From positions 1 to 64,000 of the forward strand of contig JAKSNP010000009.1 in NCBI GenBank assembly GCA_024399655.1: 64,000 nucleotides of DNA. Reading direction: 5' to 3'. The notes under the pieces are model-generated. The model was not told the origin of the DNA. It saw only the letters and a program-made list of their open reading frames with translations, and ran no database searches. Position 1 is the first letter of the stretch. Each line of letters opens with the position of its first letter. Below, piece after piece: positions 28,379-37,104 of this stretch. Position numbers and translations under genes: made by a program. Origin of the DNA: Paludibacteraceae bacterium (GTDB taxonomy: Bacteria > Bacteroidota > Bacteroidia > Bacteroidales > Paludibacteraceae).

Positions 28379-29341
28379 CGGGCTTTCGTCCTGGTTCTGG
28401 TGCTGGTTTTCGTTCATTAGGTCACATAAGGTTAAGGCTGCCATGGCTTCCACGACGGGAACGGCTCTAACCGCGATGCAGGCGTCGTGCCGGCCTCCGT
28501 ACAGTTGGCGAATGGTGGCTGCCGGTTTGAATGCGCAACGGAATACTACCGGCAATCCGTTGCTGATGCCTCCTTCTATACCGCCGGATCGGGGACAAGG
28601 AACTTGTTCGGGGTGGTAGATTTCGCTGCCGCGCAGATGCATTTCGCCGAATCCTGTTCCGTATTCGAACCCTTTGCAACCGTTGATGCTGAGTATGGCA
28701 TGGGCCAAAAGGCTTTGCAATTTGTCAAAAATCGGTTCTCCAACGCCGGCAGGCAGTCCGTTGATAGTGCAGGTTACTATTCCTCCGATGCTGTCACCGT
28801 CTTTCGTAACCTCTTCCAGCAGTCTTTTCATCCGTTCGGGGTCGGTCTCTACTCCCACTTGTGTCAGTCGGGCTTCGATAGTAATCCCTCGTTCGATTAA
28901 CAGTTGCTTGGCTATAGCGCCTGCTGCCACTCTGGATGCGGTTTCACGTGCAGAAGCCCTTCCTCCGCCACGGTAATCCCGAATGCCGTATTTTTGCAGG
29001 TAGGTGAAGTCGGCATGTCCCGGCCGTAGCATATGTTTGAGCACCTCGTAGTCCTCGCTTTTCTGTTGCGTGTTGCGCAGGATGAAAGCGATAGGCGTAC
29101 CTAGCGAAATTCCGTCTTTCACTCCGCTGAGCCACTCCACTTCGTCGGCTTCGATACGTGCTCTGGGCGATGTGGCGGTCTGTCCTTTTCCGGAACGCCG
29201 GTTGAGTTCGTCTCTTATGAGGTTCATGTCTATTTTTAATCCGGCCGGAACACCGTCCAATACGCCTCCCACGGCTATGCCGTGAGATTCGCCGAAAGAT
29301 GTGAAGGTGAATCGTTCTCCAAAGGTGTTGTGACTGTTCAT
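28361..29341 (-). CDS. aroC: Chorismate synthase
   Basis: Last step of the shikimate pathway: EPSP to chorismate, needing reduced FMN. The 326-aa protein has the active-site GESHG (17-21), RPGHADFTYLQKYGIRDYRGGGRASARET, SGGIEGGISNG and GRHDACIAVRAVPVVEAM. It is somewhat shorter than many family members (about 350-360 aa) and ends in a low-complexity tail (NENQHQNQDESPDENEK) not expected from the fold. Transcribed from its own promoter at 29370-29400, divergent from the SGNH gene. aroA lies 6.5 kb away on the other strand. Confidence 0.97.
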   Translation of the reverse strand: MNSHNTFGERFTFTSFGESHGIAVGGVLDGVPAGLKIDMNLIRDELNRRSGKGQTATSPRARIEADEVEWLSGVKDGISLGTPIAFILRNTQQKSEDYEVLKHMLRPGHADFTYLQKYGIRDYRGGGRASARETASRVAAGAIAKQLLIERGITIEARLTQVGVETDPERMKRLLEEVTKDGDSIGGIVTCTINGLPAGVGEPIFDKLQSLLAHAILSINGCKGFEYGTGFGEMHLRGSEIYHPEQVPCPRSGGIEGGISNGLPVVFRCAFKPAATIRQLYGGRHDACIAVRAVPVVEAMAALTLCDLMNENQHQNQDESPDENEK

Positions 29342-29369
29342 GCTGGTTTTTTTTTCTGCTTTCGTGCTG

Positions 29370-29400
29370 CAAAATTACGAAAAAAAAACGATTTATGCAA
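29370..29400 (-). promoter_or_regulatory. Promoter of aroC
   Basis: On the minus strand TTG (29398-29400), 20 bases with a T9 run, TAATTTTG (29370-29377) then CA. Confidence 0.87.
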
Positions 29401-29405
29401 ATTTA

Positions 29406-29437
29406 TTTGCAAATATCAAAAAAAAATAGTAATTTTG
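29406..29437 (+). promoter_or_regulatory. Promoter of the pseudo-SGNH operon
   Basis: TTTG (29406-29409), 20 bases with an A9 run, TAATTTTG (29430-29437) then CA. Ends 16 bases before the ATG. Confidence 0.87.
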
Positions 29438-29453
29438 CAGCCTAAAAAGATTA

Positions 29454-30176
29454 ATGGCCCTTATGTTGCATCAAGCGTTTCGATATTTAGTTGTCCTGCT
29501 TTTGGTGACTTTGTCATCCTTGGCTTCGGCCAAGCCAGTCGGAATCTGGTGCGCTGGAGACGATTGGATCGCTGTTCCGGAAGATACGGCCGTGTCCCTG
29601 TCGTGGGTACAGCCTCTTGCGGATTCCGTCAGCGGCAATGCGACTTGGGTATATCTGGCGGAAAAGGGCGGCGGTATTCGTTCCTTGCTTTCGGGCGGAC
29701 AATGGCAGCAGATTCTATCCGATGCGGGCAGAGGCGATATGTTGCTCCTTCAACTCGGCTCCAACGAACGTCGTGAGGATATGCCCGACAGTTATCTGCG
29801 TCCCGATAGTTTTGCGGTCGTTCTTTCTCAACTTCTGGTTGAGGCTGATAAGGCGAAGTTGTCGGTTGTGTTGTGTACGCCGGTGGCCGGACTCACTTCG
29901 TCGTATGCTGGCGTCCACTATCCTTGTTATGGCGCGTATGCGGACGTCATTCGTCGGGTGGCCGCTCAAAAACGGGTGCCTTTGCTGGATTTGGAAGAGG
30001 TTTCGTTCGGTTGGTTGCAGAATGCGGATGAGGATCGGGTGTCCTCTTGTTTCCTGACGGATGACCGGTTCTACGGGCTGACTCCGGAAGGAGCGCGGCT
30101 GGTGGCCGATATGGCACGAAATTTGATATTGAAAAATAAAATAAAACAATTGGCTAAATACATTATTAAATCGTGA
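29454..30176 (+). CDS. Secreted SGNH-hydrolase-like protein lacking the catalytic residues
   Basis: A 240-aa protein with a signal peptide (MALMLHQAFRYLVVLLLVTLSSLASA). The fold matches rhamnogalacturonan-acetylesterase-type SGNH proteins: block I is WCAGDDWIA, block III LLLQLGSNE (102-105) and the last block TDDRFYGLTPEGARLVA. In active enzymes block I has GDS and the last block DxxH; here Ser is Asp37 and His is Tyr207. So it probably binds a sugar without cleaving an ester. Its stop overlaps the start of the next gene (GTGA), so the two are translationally coupled. The SGNH call is by motif pattern and spacing. Confidence 0.75.
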   Translation: MALMLHQAFRYLVVLLLVTLSSLASAKPVGIWCAGDDWIAVPEDTAVSLSWVQPLADSVSGNATWVYLAEKGGGIRSLLSGGQWQQILSDAGRGDMLLLQLGSNERREDMPDSYLRPDSFAVVLSQLLVEADKAKLSVVLCTPVAGLTSSYAGVHYPCYGAYADVIRRVAAQKRVPLLDLEEVSFGWLQNADEDRVSSCFLTDDRFYGLTPEGARLVADMARNLILKNKIKQLAKYIIKS

Positions 30177-31132
30177 AAAGAACATTAGTTTTGATAAGTT
30201 GGCTGTTGGTCGGTTTGACAACTGTGGCAGGTGAACGGATAGAGAATGTTCCGTTTGGGGATTTTGAACAATGGGCAGTACGTTATATCAAAGAATCCAA
30301 ATTGTTGGGTGGTAAAACCAAAGTCCTTTATGCGGTAGCCCCCGTTGATACCATAAGAGCGAATACCCCGTTTCAATACGGCAAACACAACAATCCCTGG
30401 TCGGTAAGCAATGCCTATGCCAAAGTGGGTGGTGTGGAAAAGGCCAGCGGAACCACTCGTCCGGAACGTCGTGGTAACGGTTGGTGCGCTCGTCTCGACT
30501 GCAAATTGGATAGTGTGGTGGCGATGAAAGTGATTGATCTCAAGGTGCTGGTGGCAGGTACGCTCTTCACGGGACGTACCATTGAACCCGTCACCATGAA
30601 AGGCGCCAACGACCCTTATGGCGTGATCGATATGGGAGTTCCCTTCACCAAACATCCTAAGGCTCTGATGATAGATTACAAGGCCAGGGTGGAGAACAGC
30701 AACGAGATAGTATATGCGAAAGCCGTTTCCAAACCGCGGAAGCGTGAAGGTCGAGATTGCGCCGAAATCTATATCTATTTCCAGCATCGTTGGGAGGATC
30801 CCGATGGCACCGTTCATGCATATCGTGTAGGAACATGCTACGAGCGAATATGGAACAGTGTTCCCGAATGGCGTAACAACCATCGAATTCCGATTCGCTG
30901 GGGCGATATCACCAAACAAGCCGATTATCATGATTACGAAGGCCTCAATCAACACCTCTTCCGTACCACCAATTCACAAGGCAAATTGGTTCGCATCCAG
31001 GAAGAAGGATTCAGCGACGATGCCCCCACTCATATGATTATGATGATTACCTCCGGCAGATATGAAGCGTTCGTGGGGCATGCCGGCAATACCTTGTGGG
31101 TGGATAATGTTAGATTTGTTTACGAGGACTGA
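30173..31132 (+). CDS. Secreted PCMD-domain (putative carbohydrate metabolism) protein
   Basis: A 319-aa protein with an N-terminal signal (MKRTLVLISWLLVGLTTVAG) and a beta-rich body with the phrases FEQW, NPWSVSNAYA, PFTKHPKALMIDYKA, YIYFQHRWEDPDG, PIRWGDITKQADYHDYEG and TLWVDNVRFVYED, like the PCMD family common in Bacteroidales polysaccharide loci. The GTG start overlaps the previous stop by four bases. PCMD proteins are assumed to bind carbohydrates at the surface; no activity is established. Coupling to a pseudo-SGNH protein suggests the two act together. Confidence 0.8.
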   Translation: MKRTLVLISWLLVGLTTVAGERIENVPFGDFEQWAVRYIKESKLLGGKTKVLYAVAPVDTIRANTPFQYGKHNNPWSVSNAYAKVGGVEKASGTTRPERRGNGWCARLDCKLDSVVAMKVIDLKVLVAGTLFTGRTIEPVTMKGANDPYGVIDMGVPFTKHPKALMIDYKARVENSNEIVYAKAVSKPRKREGRDCAEIYIYFQHRWEDPDGTVHAYRVGTCYERIWNSVPEWRNNHRIPIRWGDITKQADYHDYEGLNQHLFRTTNSQGKLVRIQEEGFSDDAPTHMIMMITSGRYEAFVGHAGNTLWVDNVRFVYED

Positions 31133-31138
31133 TTGGAA

Positions 31139-32335
31139 ATGAAACTGTTGTTGGAGCAAATATCGATATTGGATTGGTGCCTGCTGGTTGCATTGGGTAT
31201 CTTGTTTGCATATGCTCTATATTTGTATATCCGCCATTTGGCAGCTGTGCCAAGGTCGGTAAAACCGTTGGCTGAAACTGATAGCGACCAGCCTCATATT
31301 GACACCGGTGACCAGCTGGATTTGTTCGGCAAACCGGTTGACGGCGTTTCGGTAATTGTGGCGGCTCGCAACGAAGGCGAACGTCTGAAACAATATCTCT
31401 GCAACCTGATGGAGCAGGATTATCCGCTTTTTGAAGTGATTGTGGTAAACGACGGAAGTGAGGACCATACGCAGGAAGTGCTGGAAGATTATGCACGGCG
31501 TTATCGCAATCTTCGTATCACGTTTGTCCCTCATGAGGCGCGAATCCGGAGTTCTAAGAAATTGGCACTTACCCTGGCTATCAAGGCGGCAAGATACGAG
31601 TATCTTCTTTTTACCAATGCCGACAGCCGTCCCGAGTCTCGCCGTTGGATAAGTGCGATGATGAGCGGTTTCGGTAAAAACAAGGATGCAGAAGTCGTGT
31701 TGGGCTATGGTGCTTATTTTGATCAGCCGCAAGGTGTTAACGATATCATCCGTTATGAAAACCTTTATCGCAACCTCCTGCATCTGGGACTTGCAGTTAA
31801 CGGATATCCCTATCGGGGCGACGGGCGCAATTTGCTCTATCGCAAATCTACTTTTATGGACAATCGCGGATTCGCCGGCATGCTCGATTTGCGCGAAGGT
31901 GAGGATGACCTTTTCATCAATAAAGTGTCCACTCGTGAAAATACCGAAGTGGTATTGGCTCCGGAGGCGGTGACTTATACCATTCCCAAAATCACCTATA
32001 AGGAGTGGATCCAACAGAAACATCGTCATATGACGGCCTGGCGCGGCTATCGTTCATCTACACGTTGGCTGGTAGGCGGCGAATTGGTGATGCGTTTGTT
32101 GTGGTATATCGTTTTGGTTCTCTGTTTTGTTTTGGGCAATGCTTTTACAGCCATGATGGCGCTTCTCGCTTTTGTGCTTCGCTTTGTCCTGCAAATCGTA
32201 GTGCTTGACTGTGCTGCTATCCGTTTGAAACAGACGCCATTCGGATTGGATGTCATTTGGTATGACTTCGCTCTTACTCTGCTTGAATGTTGGTTGTGGA
32301 TTACCTTGTCTCGCAAACGCAATGTGCATTGGTGA
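31139..32335 (+). CDS. Membrane glycosyltransferase, GT2 family
   Basis: A GT-A glycosyltransferase of about 398 aa. An N-terminal membrane segment (about 12-32) precedes the catalytic domain: VSVIVAARNEGERLKQYL, VIVVNDGSEDHT, the DxD-like TNADS, the acceptor-site GEDDLF and a QxxxH motif in WIQQKHRHMTAW. Three C-terminal membrane segments follow. This is the build of processive or lipid-linked GT2 enzymes. Substrate unknown. The frame opens with TTG at 31133; the ATG at 31139, six bases after the PCMD stop, is preferred. It belongs to the same operon as the pseudo-SGNH and PCMD genes. Confidence 0.85.
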   Translation: MKLLLEQISILDWCLLVALGILFAYALYLYIRHLAAVPRSVKPLAETDSDQPHIDTGDQLDLFGKPVDGVSVIVAARNEGERLKQYLCNLMEQDYPLFEVIVVNDGSEDHTQEVLEDYARRYRNLRITFVPHEARIRSSKKLALTLAIKAARYEYLLFTNADSRPESRRWISAMMSGFGKNKDAEVVLGYGAYFDQPQGVNDIIRYENLYRNLLHLGLAVNGYPYRGDGRNLLYRKSTFMDNRGFAGMLDLREGEDDLFINKVSTRENTEVVLAPEAVTYTIPKITYKEWIQQKHRHMTAWRGYRSSTRWLVGGELVMRLLWYIVLVLCFVLGNAFTAMMALLAFVLRFVLQIVVLDCAAIRLKQTPFGLDVIWYDFALTLLECWLWITLSRKRNVHW

Positions 32336-32498
32336 TGTGAGAACGATGTCAGGCGGACGATGAAACGGAGTGTCGTTTGAGCAGAGGTGCTCCCGACAGT
32401 CGTCAAACAGATAATAAAGAAAAAGCAGATAGGAAAATCATATCCTCAATTTGAAATAAAATGCGACTCAATAAATATTTTGTATCCTTATAAATACT

Positions 32499-32807
32499 AT
32501 GGAAGAACAGAAACTCAACATTAATCTTACCCCTGACATGGCAGAGGGTACCTATGCAAATCTGGCAATCATCGCTCATTCTACTTCCGAATTTGTGATT
32601 GACTTCGTTCGAATGATGCCGGGACTGAAGCAGGCTAATGTCAAATCTCGTATTATTCTAACCCCGGAACACGCTAAAAAACTCCTTTTCGCACTCCAGG
32701 ATAATTTGGCTAAATACGAACAGCAGTTCGGGAAAATCCAGATCAACGGTTCTCCCGCTCCAGGTAGTACGGTTCCCCCTATGTCTTTTGGAGGAGGTGA
32801 GGCATGA
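32499..32807 (+). CDS. DUF3467 family protein
   Basis: A 102-aa cytoplasmic protein with no signal or membrane segment. The pattern G-YANLAIIAHSTSEFVIDFVRMMPG, then KSRIILTPEHAKKLLFALQDNLAKYE is the DUF3467 signature, a small domain of unknown function found widely in Bacteroidota. A Gly/Pro-rich end (PAPGSTVPPMSFGGGEA) overlaps the next gene by four bases (ATGA), and encodes its Shine-Dalgarno. A weak promoter candidate (TTTG with a 22-base spacer) lies upstream. Confidence 0.9.
   Translation: MEEQKLNINLTPDMAEGTYANLAIIAHSTSEFVIDFVRMMPGLKQANVKSRIILTPEHAKKLLFALQDNLAKYEQQFGKIQINGSPAPGSTVPPMSFGGGEA
32793..32803 (+). promoter_or_regulatory. Strong Shine-Dalgarno inside the end of the DUF3467 gene
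   Basis: GGAGGTGA with core GGAGG ending six bases before the ATG of the phosphorylase gene. Such a perfect match is exceptional here, where starts generally lack one. It is also coding (GGGEA), so part of the match may be due to glycine codons. Confidence 0.55.
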
Positions 32808-33679
32808 AAACATTTCCTGCATCTCAACTGATTATCAATCCCGACGGTAGTGCGTTCCATCTTCATCTCCGTCCCGAGTTCTTGGCCGACAAGATTATTC
32901 TGGTCGGCGATCAGGATCGTGTGGATATGGTAGCCACCTTGTTTGACGAGGGTAGCGTTGAATGCGATGTTCGCAGCCGCGAATTTCATACGATAACCGG
33001 ACGCTATCAAGGCAAACGGATTACTTGTATTTCTACCGGTATCGGAACTGACAACTGCGATATCGTCATGAACGAAATCGATGCGTTGGCCAATATTGAT
33101 TTTTCTACCCGTACGGAACGTGAAGTGCCTCGTCATCTAGAAATCGTACGTATCGGTACAACAGGTGCTATGCAGGAGGACATTCTGCTCGGTTCTTTCC
33201 TCGTAAGTCAGAAATCCATCGGTTTTGATGGCGTATTGGCATTTTATAAAAACCGCGACAAAGTAAGCGATTTGGCATTTGAGCAGGCTTTGGTCGACTT
33301 TATTCATTATCCTGCCCAGGCAGCTCGTCCATATGTGGTGAATGCCGATCCCGAATTGGTGGAACGGATTGCTCGAGATGATATGCAACGCGGATGTACG
33401 ATTGCCGCCAACGGTTTTTATGGTCCTCAAGGTCGTGTGTTGCGTGTGGATTTGGCCGTGCCCGACATCAATGAACGGATATCCGAATTCCGTTATAACG
33501 GTCAACGCATCACCAACTACGAAATGGAAGGCAGTTGTATCGCGGGAATGAGTCTCCATATGGGACATAAAGCCATGACTGTTTGCTGCGTAATCGCGCA
33601 ACGCAAAGCCGAAGCAGCCAACACGGACTACAAACCCCGTATCCTTGAATTAATAAAAACGGTTCTTAACCGATTCTAA
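32804..33679 (+). CDS. Nucleoside phosphorylase (uridine phosphorylase-like)
   Basis: A 291-aa cytoplasmic enzyme of the PNP/UDP family, which splits nucleosides with phosphate into base and ribose-1-phosphate. Family marks: ILVGDQDRVDMVA near the N-terminus (phosphate loop), RIGTTGAMQEDILLGSFLVS, and ITNYEMEGSCIAGMS where the Glu contacts ribose. The base specificity is not decided by what I can see; uridine-type annotation is usual for this subgroup. Translation is coupled to the DUF3467 gene. Confidence 0.87.
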   Translation: MKTFPASQLIINPDGSAFHLHLRPEFLADKIILVGDQDRVDMVATLFDEGSVECDVRSREFHTITGRYQGKRITCISTGIGTDNCDIVMNEIDALANIDFSTRTEREVPRHLEIVRIGTTGAMQEDILLGSFLVSQKSIGFDGVLAFYKNRDKVSDLAFEQALVDFIHYPAQAARPYVVNADPELVERIARDDMQRGCTIAANGFYGPQGRVLRVDLAVPDINERISEFRYNGQRITNYEMEGSCIAGMSLHMGHKAMTVCCVIAQRKAEAANTDYKPRILELIKTVLNRF

Positions 33680-33708
33680 ATAACCAAACAATTAATAACT
33701 CAACTTCC

Positions 33709-35706
33709 ATGAAGAAAACTTTACTCATTATGGCACTTGCTGTATTAAGTCTTGCTTCGTGCCAGAAAAAACAATCAGAGTCAGCAGAGTTTGTATACAA
33801 TGTTGACAAGTTCTATGATCTGGAGATTCTCCGCTACAAAGTTCCCGGATGGGACGAACTCTCCTTGCAACAGAAACAACTCGTCTTCTATCTGAGTGAG
33901 GCTGCTTTGCAGGGCCGCGACATTCTTTATGATCAGAACGGGCGCTACAATTTGCGTATACGTCGCACATTGGAAGCTCTCTACACTAATTATCAGGGCG
34001 ATAAGCAGTCCAACGAATTCCTTAAAATGGAAAAATACCTCAAACGCGTATGGTTTGCAAATGGTATCTATCACCATTATTCCGAGGATAAATTCCATCC
34101 CGAGTTCTCGCAGGAATGGTTTGTAAAAGCTCTGGAGGAAACGGGAATCACTTACGATACCGCCATCCTTCCTGTAATGTTCGATCCGATGGTTCTTCCC
34201 CGTCGAATGGTTCAATCCGGTCGTGATCTCGTTCTGCAATCAGCAGGCAACTACTATGGAGAAGGTGTCACTCAGATTGAAGCCGAAGCCTGGTATGAGC
34301 AACATCGTGACACCAGTGCCGAACCTGTTTGGAACGGTTTGAATAGTCGTCTGAGCAAAGACAAATTCGGACAACTGTACGAAAATGTATATCGTGTCGG
34401 CGGACTCTATGGACAAGCCCTCGAAAAGGTCAACTACTGGTTGGAGAAAGCCATGACCGTGGCTGAAAACGAACAGCAGAAAGAAGTGATTCGCCTGCTC
34501 GTAGAACTCAACCGTACCGGTGACTTGGTTACCTTCAATAAATATTGTATCGCATGGGTTCAGGAACAGGAAGCTCGTGTTGACTTCGTTAACGGTTTCA
34601 CCGAGACATATTCCGATCCTCTCGGTATTACTGGTACATGGGAATCGCTCGTCAATTTCAAAGATTTGGATGCATGCAAACGTACTCAGGCTATTTCCGA
34701 CAATGCGCAATGGTTTGAGGATAACTCGCCTACCGACAAGAAGTTCAAGAAAGAGGAAGTGAAAGGCGTCAGCGCAAAAGTGATTACCGCTGCTATGTTG
34801 GCAGGTGATTGCTATCCCGCTACTCCTATCGGAATCAACCTCCCCAATGCTAACTGGATTCGTCGTGAATATGGTTCCAAATCCGTGTCTATCGACAATT
34901 TGTCTCATGCTTATGCCGAAGCTGCTGTAGGCAATGGATTCAACGAAGAATTCATGATATCCGATAATATTCGCAAACTGGCTGACCAATACGGCGTGCT
35001 CTGTTCAGATTTGCATACCGACTTGCATGAATGCGTAGGACATGGTAGCGGCAAAATGCTGCCCGGAGTTAGCAAAGACGCTCTTAAAGAATGCGCTTCC
35101 GTTATCGAGGAAACTCGTGCCGACCTCTTTGGCTTGTATTTCATGGCTGATGCCAAACTTGTTGAACTCGGTCTGCTCCCCAATGCAGAGGCTTACAAGG
35201 CTTTCTACTATCAACAGATGATGAACGGCTTGCTCACTCAACTCGTTCGTATCGAACCCGGTAAGAAAGTGACAGAAGCTCACATGCAGAACCGTCAATT
35301 GATTGCACAATGGGTTCTTCAACATTGTACCAACAACGAAGTGGAAGTAATCAACCGAAGCGGTAAATTCTATGTTCGTATCAACGACTATGAAGGACTC
35401 CGTCAACTCTATGGACAACTTCTCCGCGAAATCCAACGTATCACTTCCGAAGGTGATTACGAGGCTGCTCGTGTTCTGGTGGATACTTATGCTGTTGAAG
35501 TAAATCGTGAATGGCACAATAATATCCTTACTCGTTACGAAGCTCTCAACCTGGCTCCTTACAAAGGATTTGTCAATCCTGTTATGATTCCCGTTTACGA
35601 TCGTAAAGGTAATATGACGGATATCACGCTCGACTTTACCGAGGGTTATGTTGAACAACACTTGCGTTATAGCCGTGATTATTCCAACCTGCCCGATATC
35701 AACTAA
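33709..35706 (+). CDS. M49-family dipeptidyl-peptidase (DPP III-like), lipoprotein
   Basis: A 665-aa zinc peptidase. The defining HEXXGH motif is HECVGH at residues 440-445, and the second metal motif EETRAD (about 466-471) supplies the third ligand. The N-terminus is a lipoprotein signal (MKKTLLIMALAVLSLASC), so it should be anchored in the periplasm or outer membrane. DPP III removes dipeptides from short peptides, fitting an asaccharolytic, peptide-using lifestyle. It lies 29 bp behind the phosphorylase gene and ends at a clear terminator. Confidence 0.93.
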   Translation: MKKTLLIMALAVLSLASCQKKQSESAEFVYNVDKFYDLEILRYKVPGWDELSLQQKQLVFYLSEAALQGRDILYDQNGRYNLRIRRTLEALYTNYQGDKQSNEFLKMEKYLKRVWFANGIYHHYSEDKFHPEFSQEWFVKALEETGITYDTAILPVMFDPMVLPRRMVQSGRDLVLQSAGNYYGEGVTQIEAEAWYEQHRDTSAEPVWNGLNSRLSKDKFGQLYENVYRVGGLYGQALEKVNYWLEKAMTVAENEQQKEVIRLLVELNRTGDLVTFNKYCIAWVQEQEARVDFVNGFTETYSDPLGITGTWESLVNFKDLDACKRTQAISDNAQWFEDNSPTDKKFKKEEVKGVSAKVITAAMLAGDCYPATPIGINLPNANWIRREYGSKSVSIDNLSHAYAEAAVGNGFNEEFMISDNIRKLADQYGVLCSDLHTDLHECVGHGSGKMLPGVSKDALKECASVIEETRADLFGLYFMADAKLVELGLLPNAEAYKAFYYQQMMNGLLTQLVRIEPGKKVTEAHMQNRQLIAQWVLQHCTNNEVEVINRSGKFYVRINDYEGLRQLYGQLLREIQRITSEGDYEAARVLVDTYAVEVNREWHNNILTRYEALNLAPYKGFVNPVMIPVYDRKGNMTDITLDFTEGYVEQHLRYSRDYSNLPDIN

Positions 35707-35716
35707 ATCCGCTTTC

Positions 35717-35761
35717 GTTACCTGCCTTATCTTTCCGGATATCGGCAGGTAACTTTTTTTT
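35717..35761 (+). terminator. Terminator of the DPP III operon
   Basis: A 10-bp stem (GTTACCTGCC and its complement), a 17-base loop and a T8 tail, 11 bp past the stop codon. Confidence 0.88.
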
Positions 35762-35763
35762 GT

Positions 35764-35781
35764 AAATCACTATAGTGATTT
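35764..35781. promoter_or_regulatory. 18-bp perfect palindrome upstream of aroA
   Basis: AAATCACTATAGTGATTT reads the same on both strands. It lies 30 bp before the GTG start of aroA, directly after a terminator, where an operator would be expected. It is not the usual promoter form. ACTATAGT occurs again at 37071-37078 past the end of aroA. Confidence 0.5.
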
Positions 35782-35811
35782 TATATTGTAACTTCTTTTT
35801 TACTGTATCGG

Positions 35812-37008
35812 GTGTATAAAGTAAGTTTACCGATATCAAAGTCGATAGCTCAGCGTATAATGCTGATTCAAGTTATGCACGGAGACCCCCTGATGGAGGT
35901 CTCCGATGCTATGCCCGAAGATATCCGTCTTCTTCATAGATCTTTATCGCAAATTTTATCCCTCCCCTCTACCGAATCGGTTGCCCATCCGTATCAGGTT
36001 GTTGAACAGCAAGATGATGAAAATCGGTTTCAACTCTGTTGTGAAGGCTGCTCAAATATGTCTTCTGTCGGTAATGATTCTTCGGCATCGTCTCTTTCTT
36101 CCGTATCTCCGTGTCATATTTATTTGAATAATTCAGGTACGGCGATGCGTTTCCTAACTGCTTTTGCGGCACAACGAAAAGGATGCTCCGTCATTTTGGA
36201 CGGATGTGATCGTTTACGTCAACGGCCGGTAGGTCAACTGGTTGACGTCTTGAAGTCGTTGGGAGCAGATATAAAATACATTGGGGAAACCGGATACCTT
36301 CCTTTGGCTATAAACGGAAAAACGCTTTCCCGTCGGCAAGTCACTTTAATACATCCTCAGTCTTCTCAATTCGTCAGCGCTTTGCTGTTGATAGGAGTGG
36401 AGGTGGCAACAGATAGTTTCTCTCCTTATATTACTATGACGCGTGCGTGTATAGCGCGCGCGTATGAGAAAGCAACGAGACAGAATCCTACAGGTGATCA
36501 AAAATCCGTTGATTGGAATTTGCTTGAACCCGATTGGTCTGCTGCCGCTTTTTGGTATGAATATGTGGCTATTCATGGGGAATCGGTTTTCTTTCCCGAT
36601 CTATCTTCCGATTCTTTGCAGGGAGACAGGATAGTAGCTGATATCTTTCGTTTGTTAGGTGTTGTTACAGAGTATACTCCGAATGGGGTAGTTATTAGTC
36701 GCGATTCGTCTCGAGCCTTACCAAACTCCATAAAAGTAGATTTCTCGCTTTGCCCCGATTTGTATCCTGCAGTTGCTCTTGCATGTGAACGCTTGTCTGT
36801 TGAACTCGTGGCTCATGGAACGGATGTCCTGCACCTGAAAGAAAGCGATCGCCTTCTCTCTGTCCGCCAACATACAGATGCTCATGACCATCGTATGTCT
36901 ATGGCTTTATTGATGGCAGATTATCCGGTTGATGATACTGCATGTATTGCAAAATCCTATCCGTCGTTTCTTTCCCAATATACCCGTTTGCATTCCAGAA
37001 CCATATAA
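35812..37008 (+). CDS. aroA: 3-phosphoshikimate 1-carboxyvinyltransferase (EPSP synthase)
   Basis: Transfers enolpyruvyl from PEP to shikimate-3-phosphate. The 398-aa protein starts at GTG with VSLPISKSIAQR (the SKS site), followed by NNSGTAMRFLTAF (NAGTAMR-type motif), RQRPVGQLVDVLKSLGADI, HPQSSQFVSALLL and HLKESDRL. A Ser-rich stretch (about 81-98, SNMSSVGNDSSASSLSSVS) precedes the NNSGT motif and looks like an insertion. No house-type promoter is present; a palindrome lies upstream. It works in the same pathway as aroC (28361-29341). Confidence 0.92.
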   Translation: MYKVSLPISKSIAQRIMLIQVMHGDPLMEVSDAMPEDIRLLHRSLSQILSLPSTESVAHPYQVVEQQDDENRFQLCCEGCSNMSSVGNDSSASSLSSVSPCHIYLNNSGTAMRFLTAFAAQRKGCSVILDGCDRLRQRPVGQLVDVLKSLGADIKYIGETGYLPLAINGKTLSRRQVTLIHPQSSQFVSALLLIGVEVATDSFSPYITMTRACIARAYEKATRQNPTGDQKSVDWNLLEPDWSAAAFWYEYVAIHGESVFFPDLSSDSLQGDRIVADIFRLLGVVTEYTPNGVVISRDSSRALPNSIKVDFSLCPDLYPAVALACERLSVELVAHGTDVLHLKESDRLLSVRQHTDAHDHRMSMALLMADYPVDDTACIAKSYPSFLSQYTRLHSRTI

Positions 37009-37029
37009 TGAAAGCCACTCTTTTACAAT

Positions 37030-37062
37030 AAAAAAAGTGATGCAAGATGCATCACTTTTTTT
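37030..37062. terminator. Bidirectional terminator between aroA and secG
   Basis: The stem GTGATGCA/TGCATCAC with a 3-base loop is flanked by A7 and T7, extending the pairing and giving a U tail on either strand. Confidence 0.9.
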
Positions 37063-37104
37063 GTTCAAATTACTATAGTCAGCAGAAAGGCTCCTATAGT
37101 ATGA

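Noticed and set aside
28466-28679. Possible deletion in AroC (326 aa is short)
   Set aside because: The distance between the GFEYG and GGISNG motifs is normal and all active-site motifs are present; the length difference is spread over loops and the tail.
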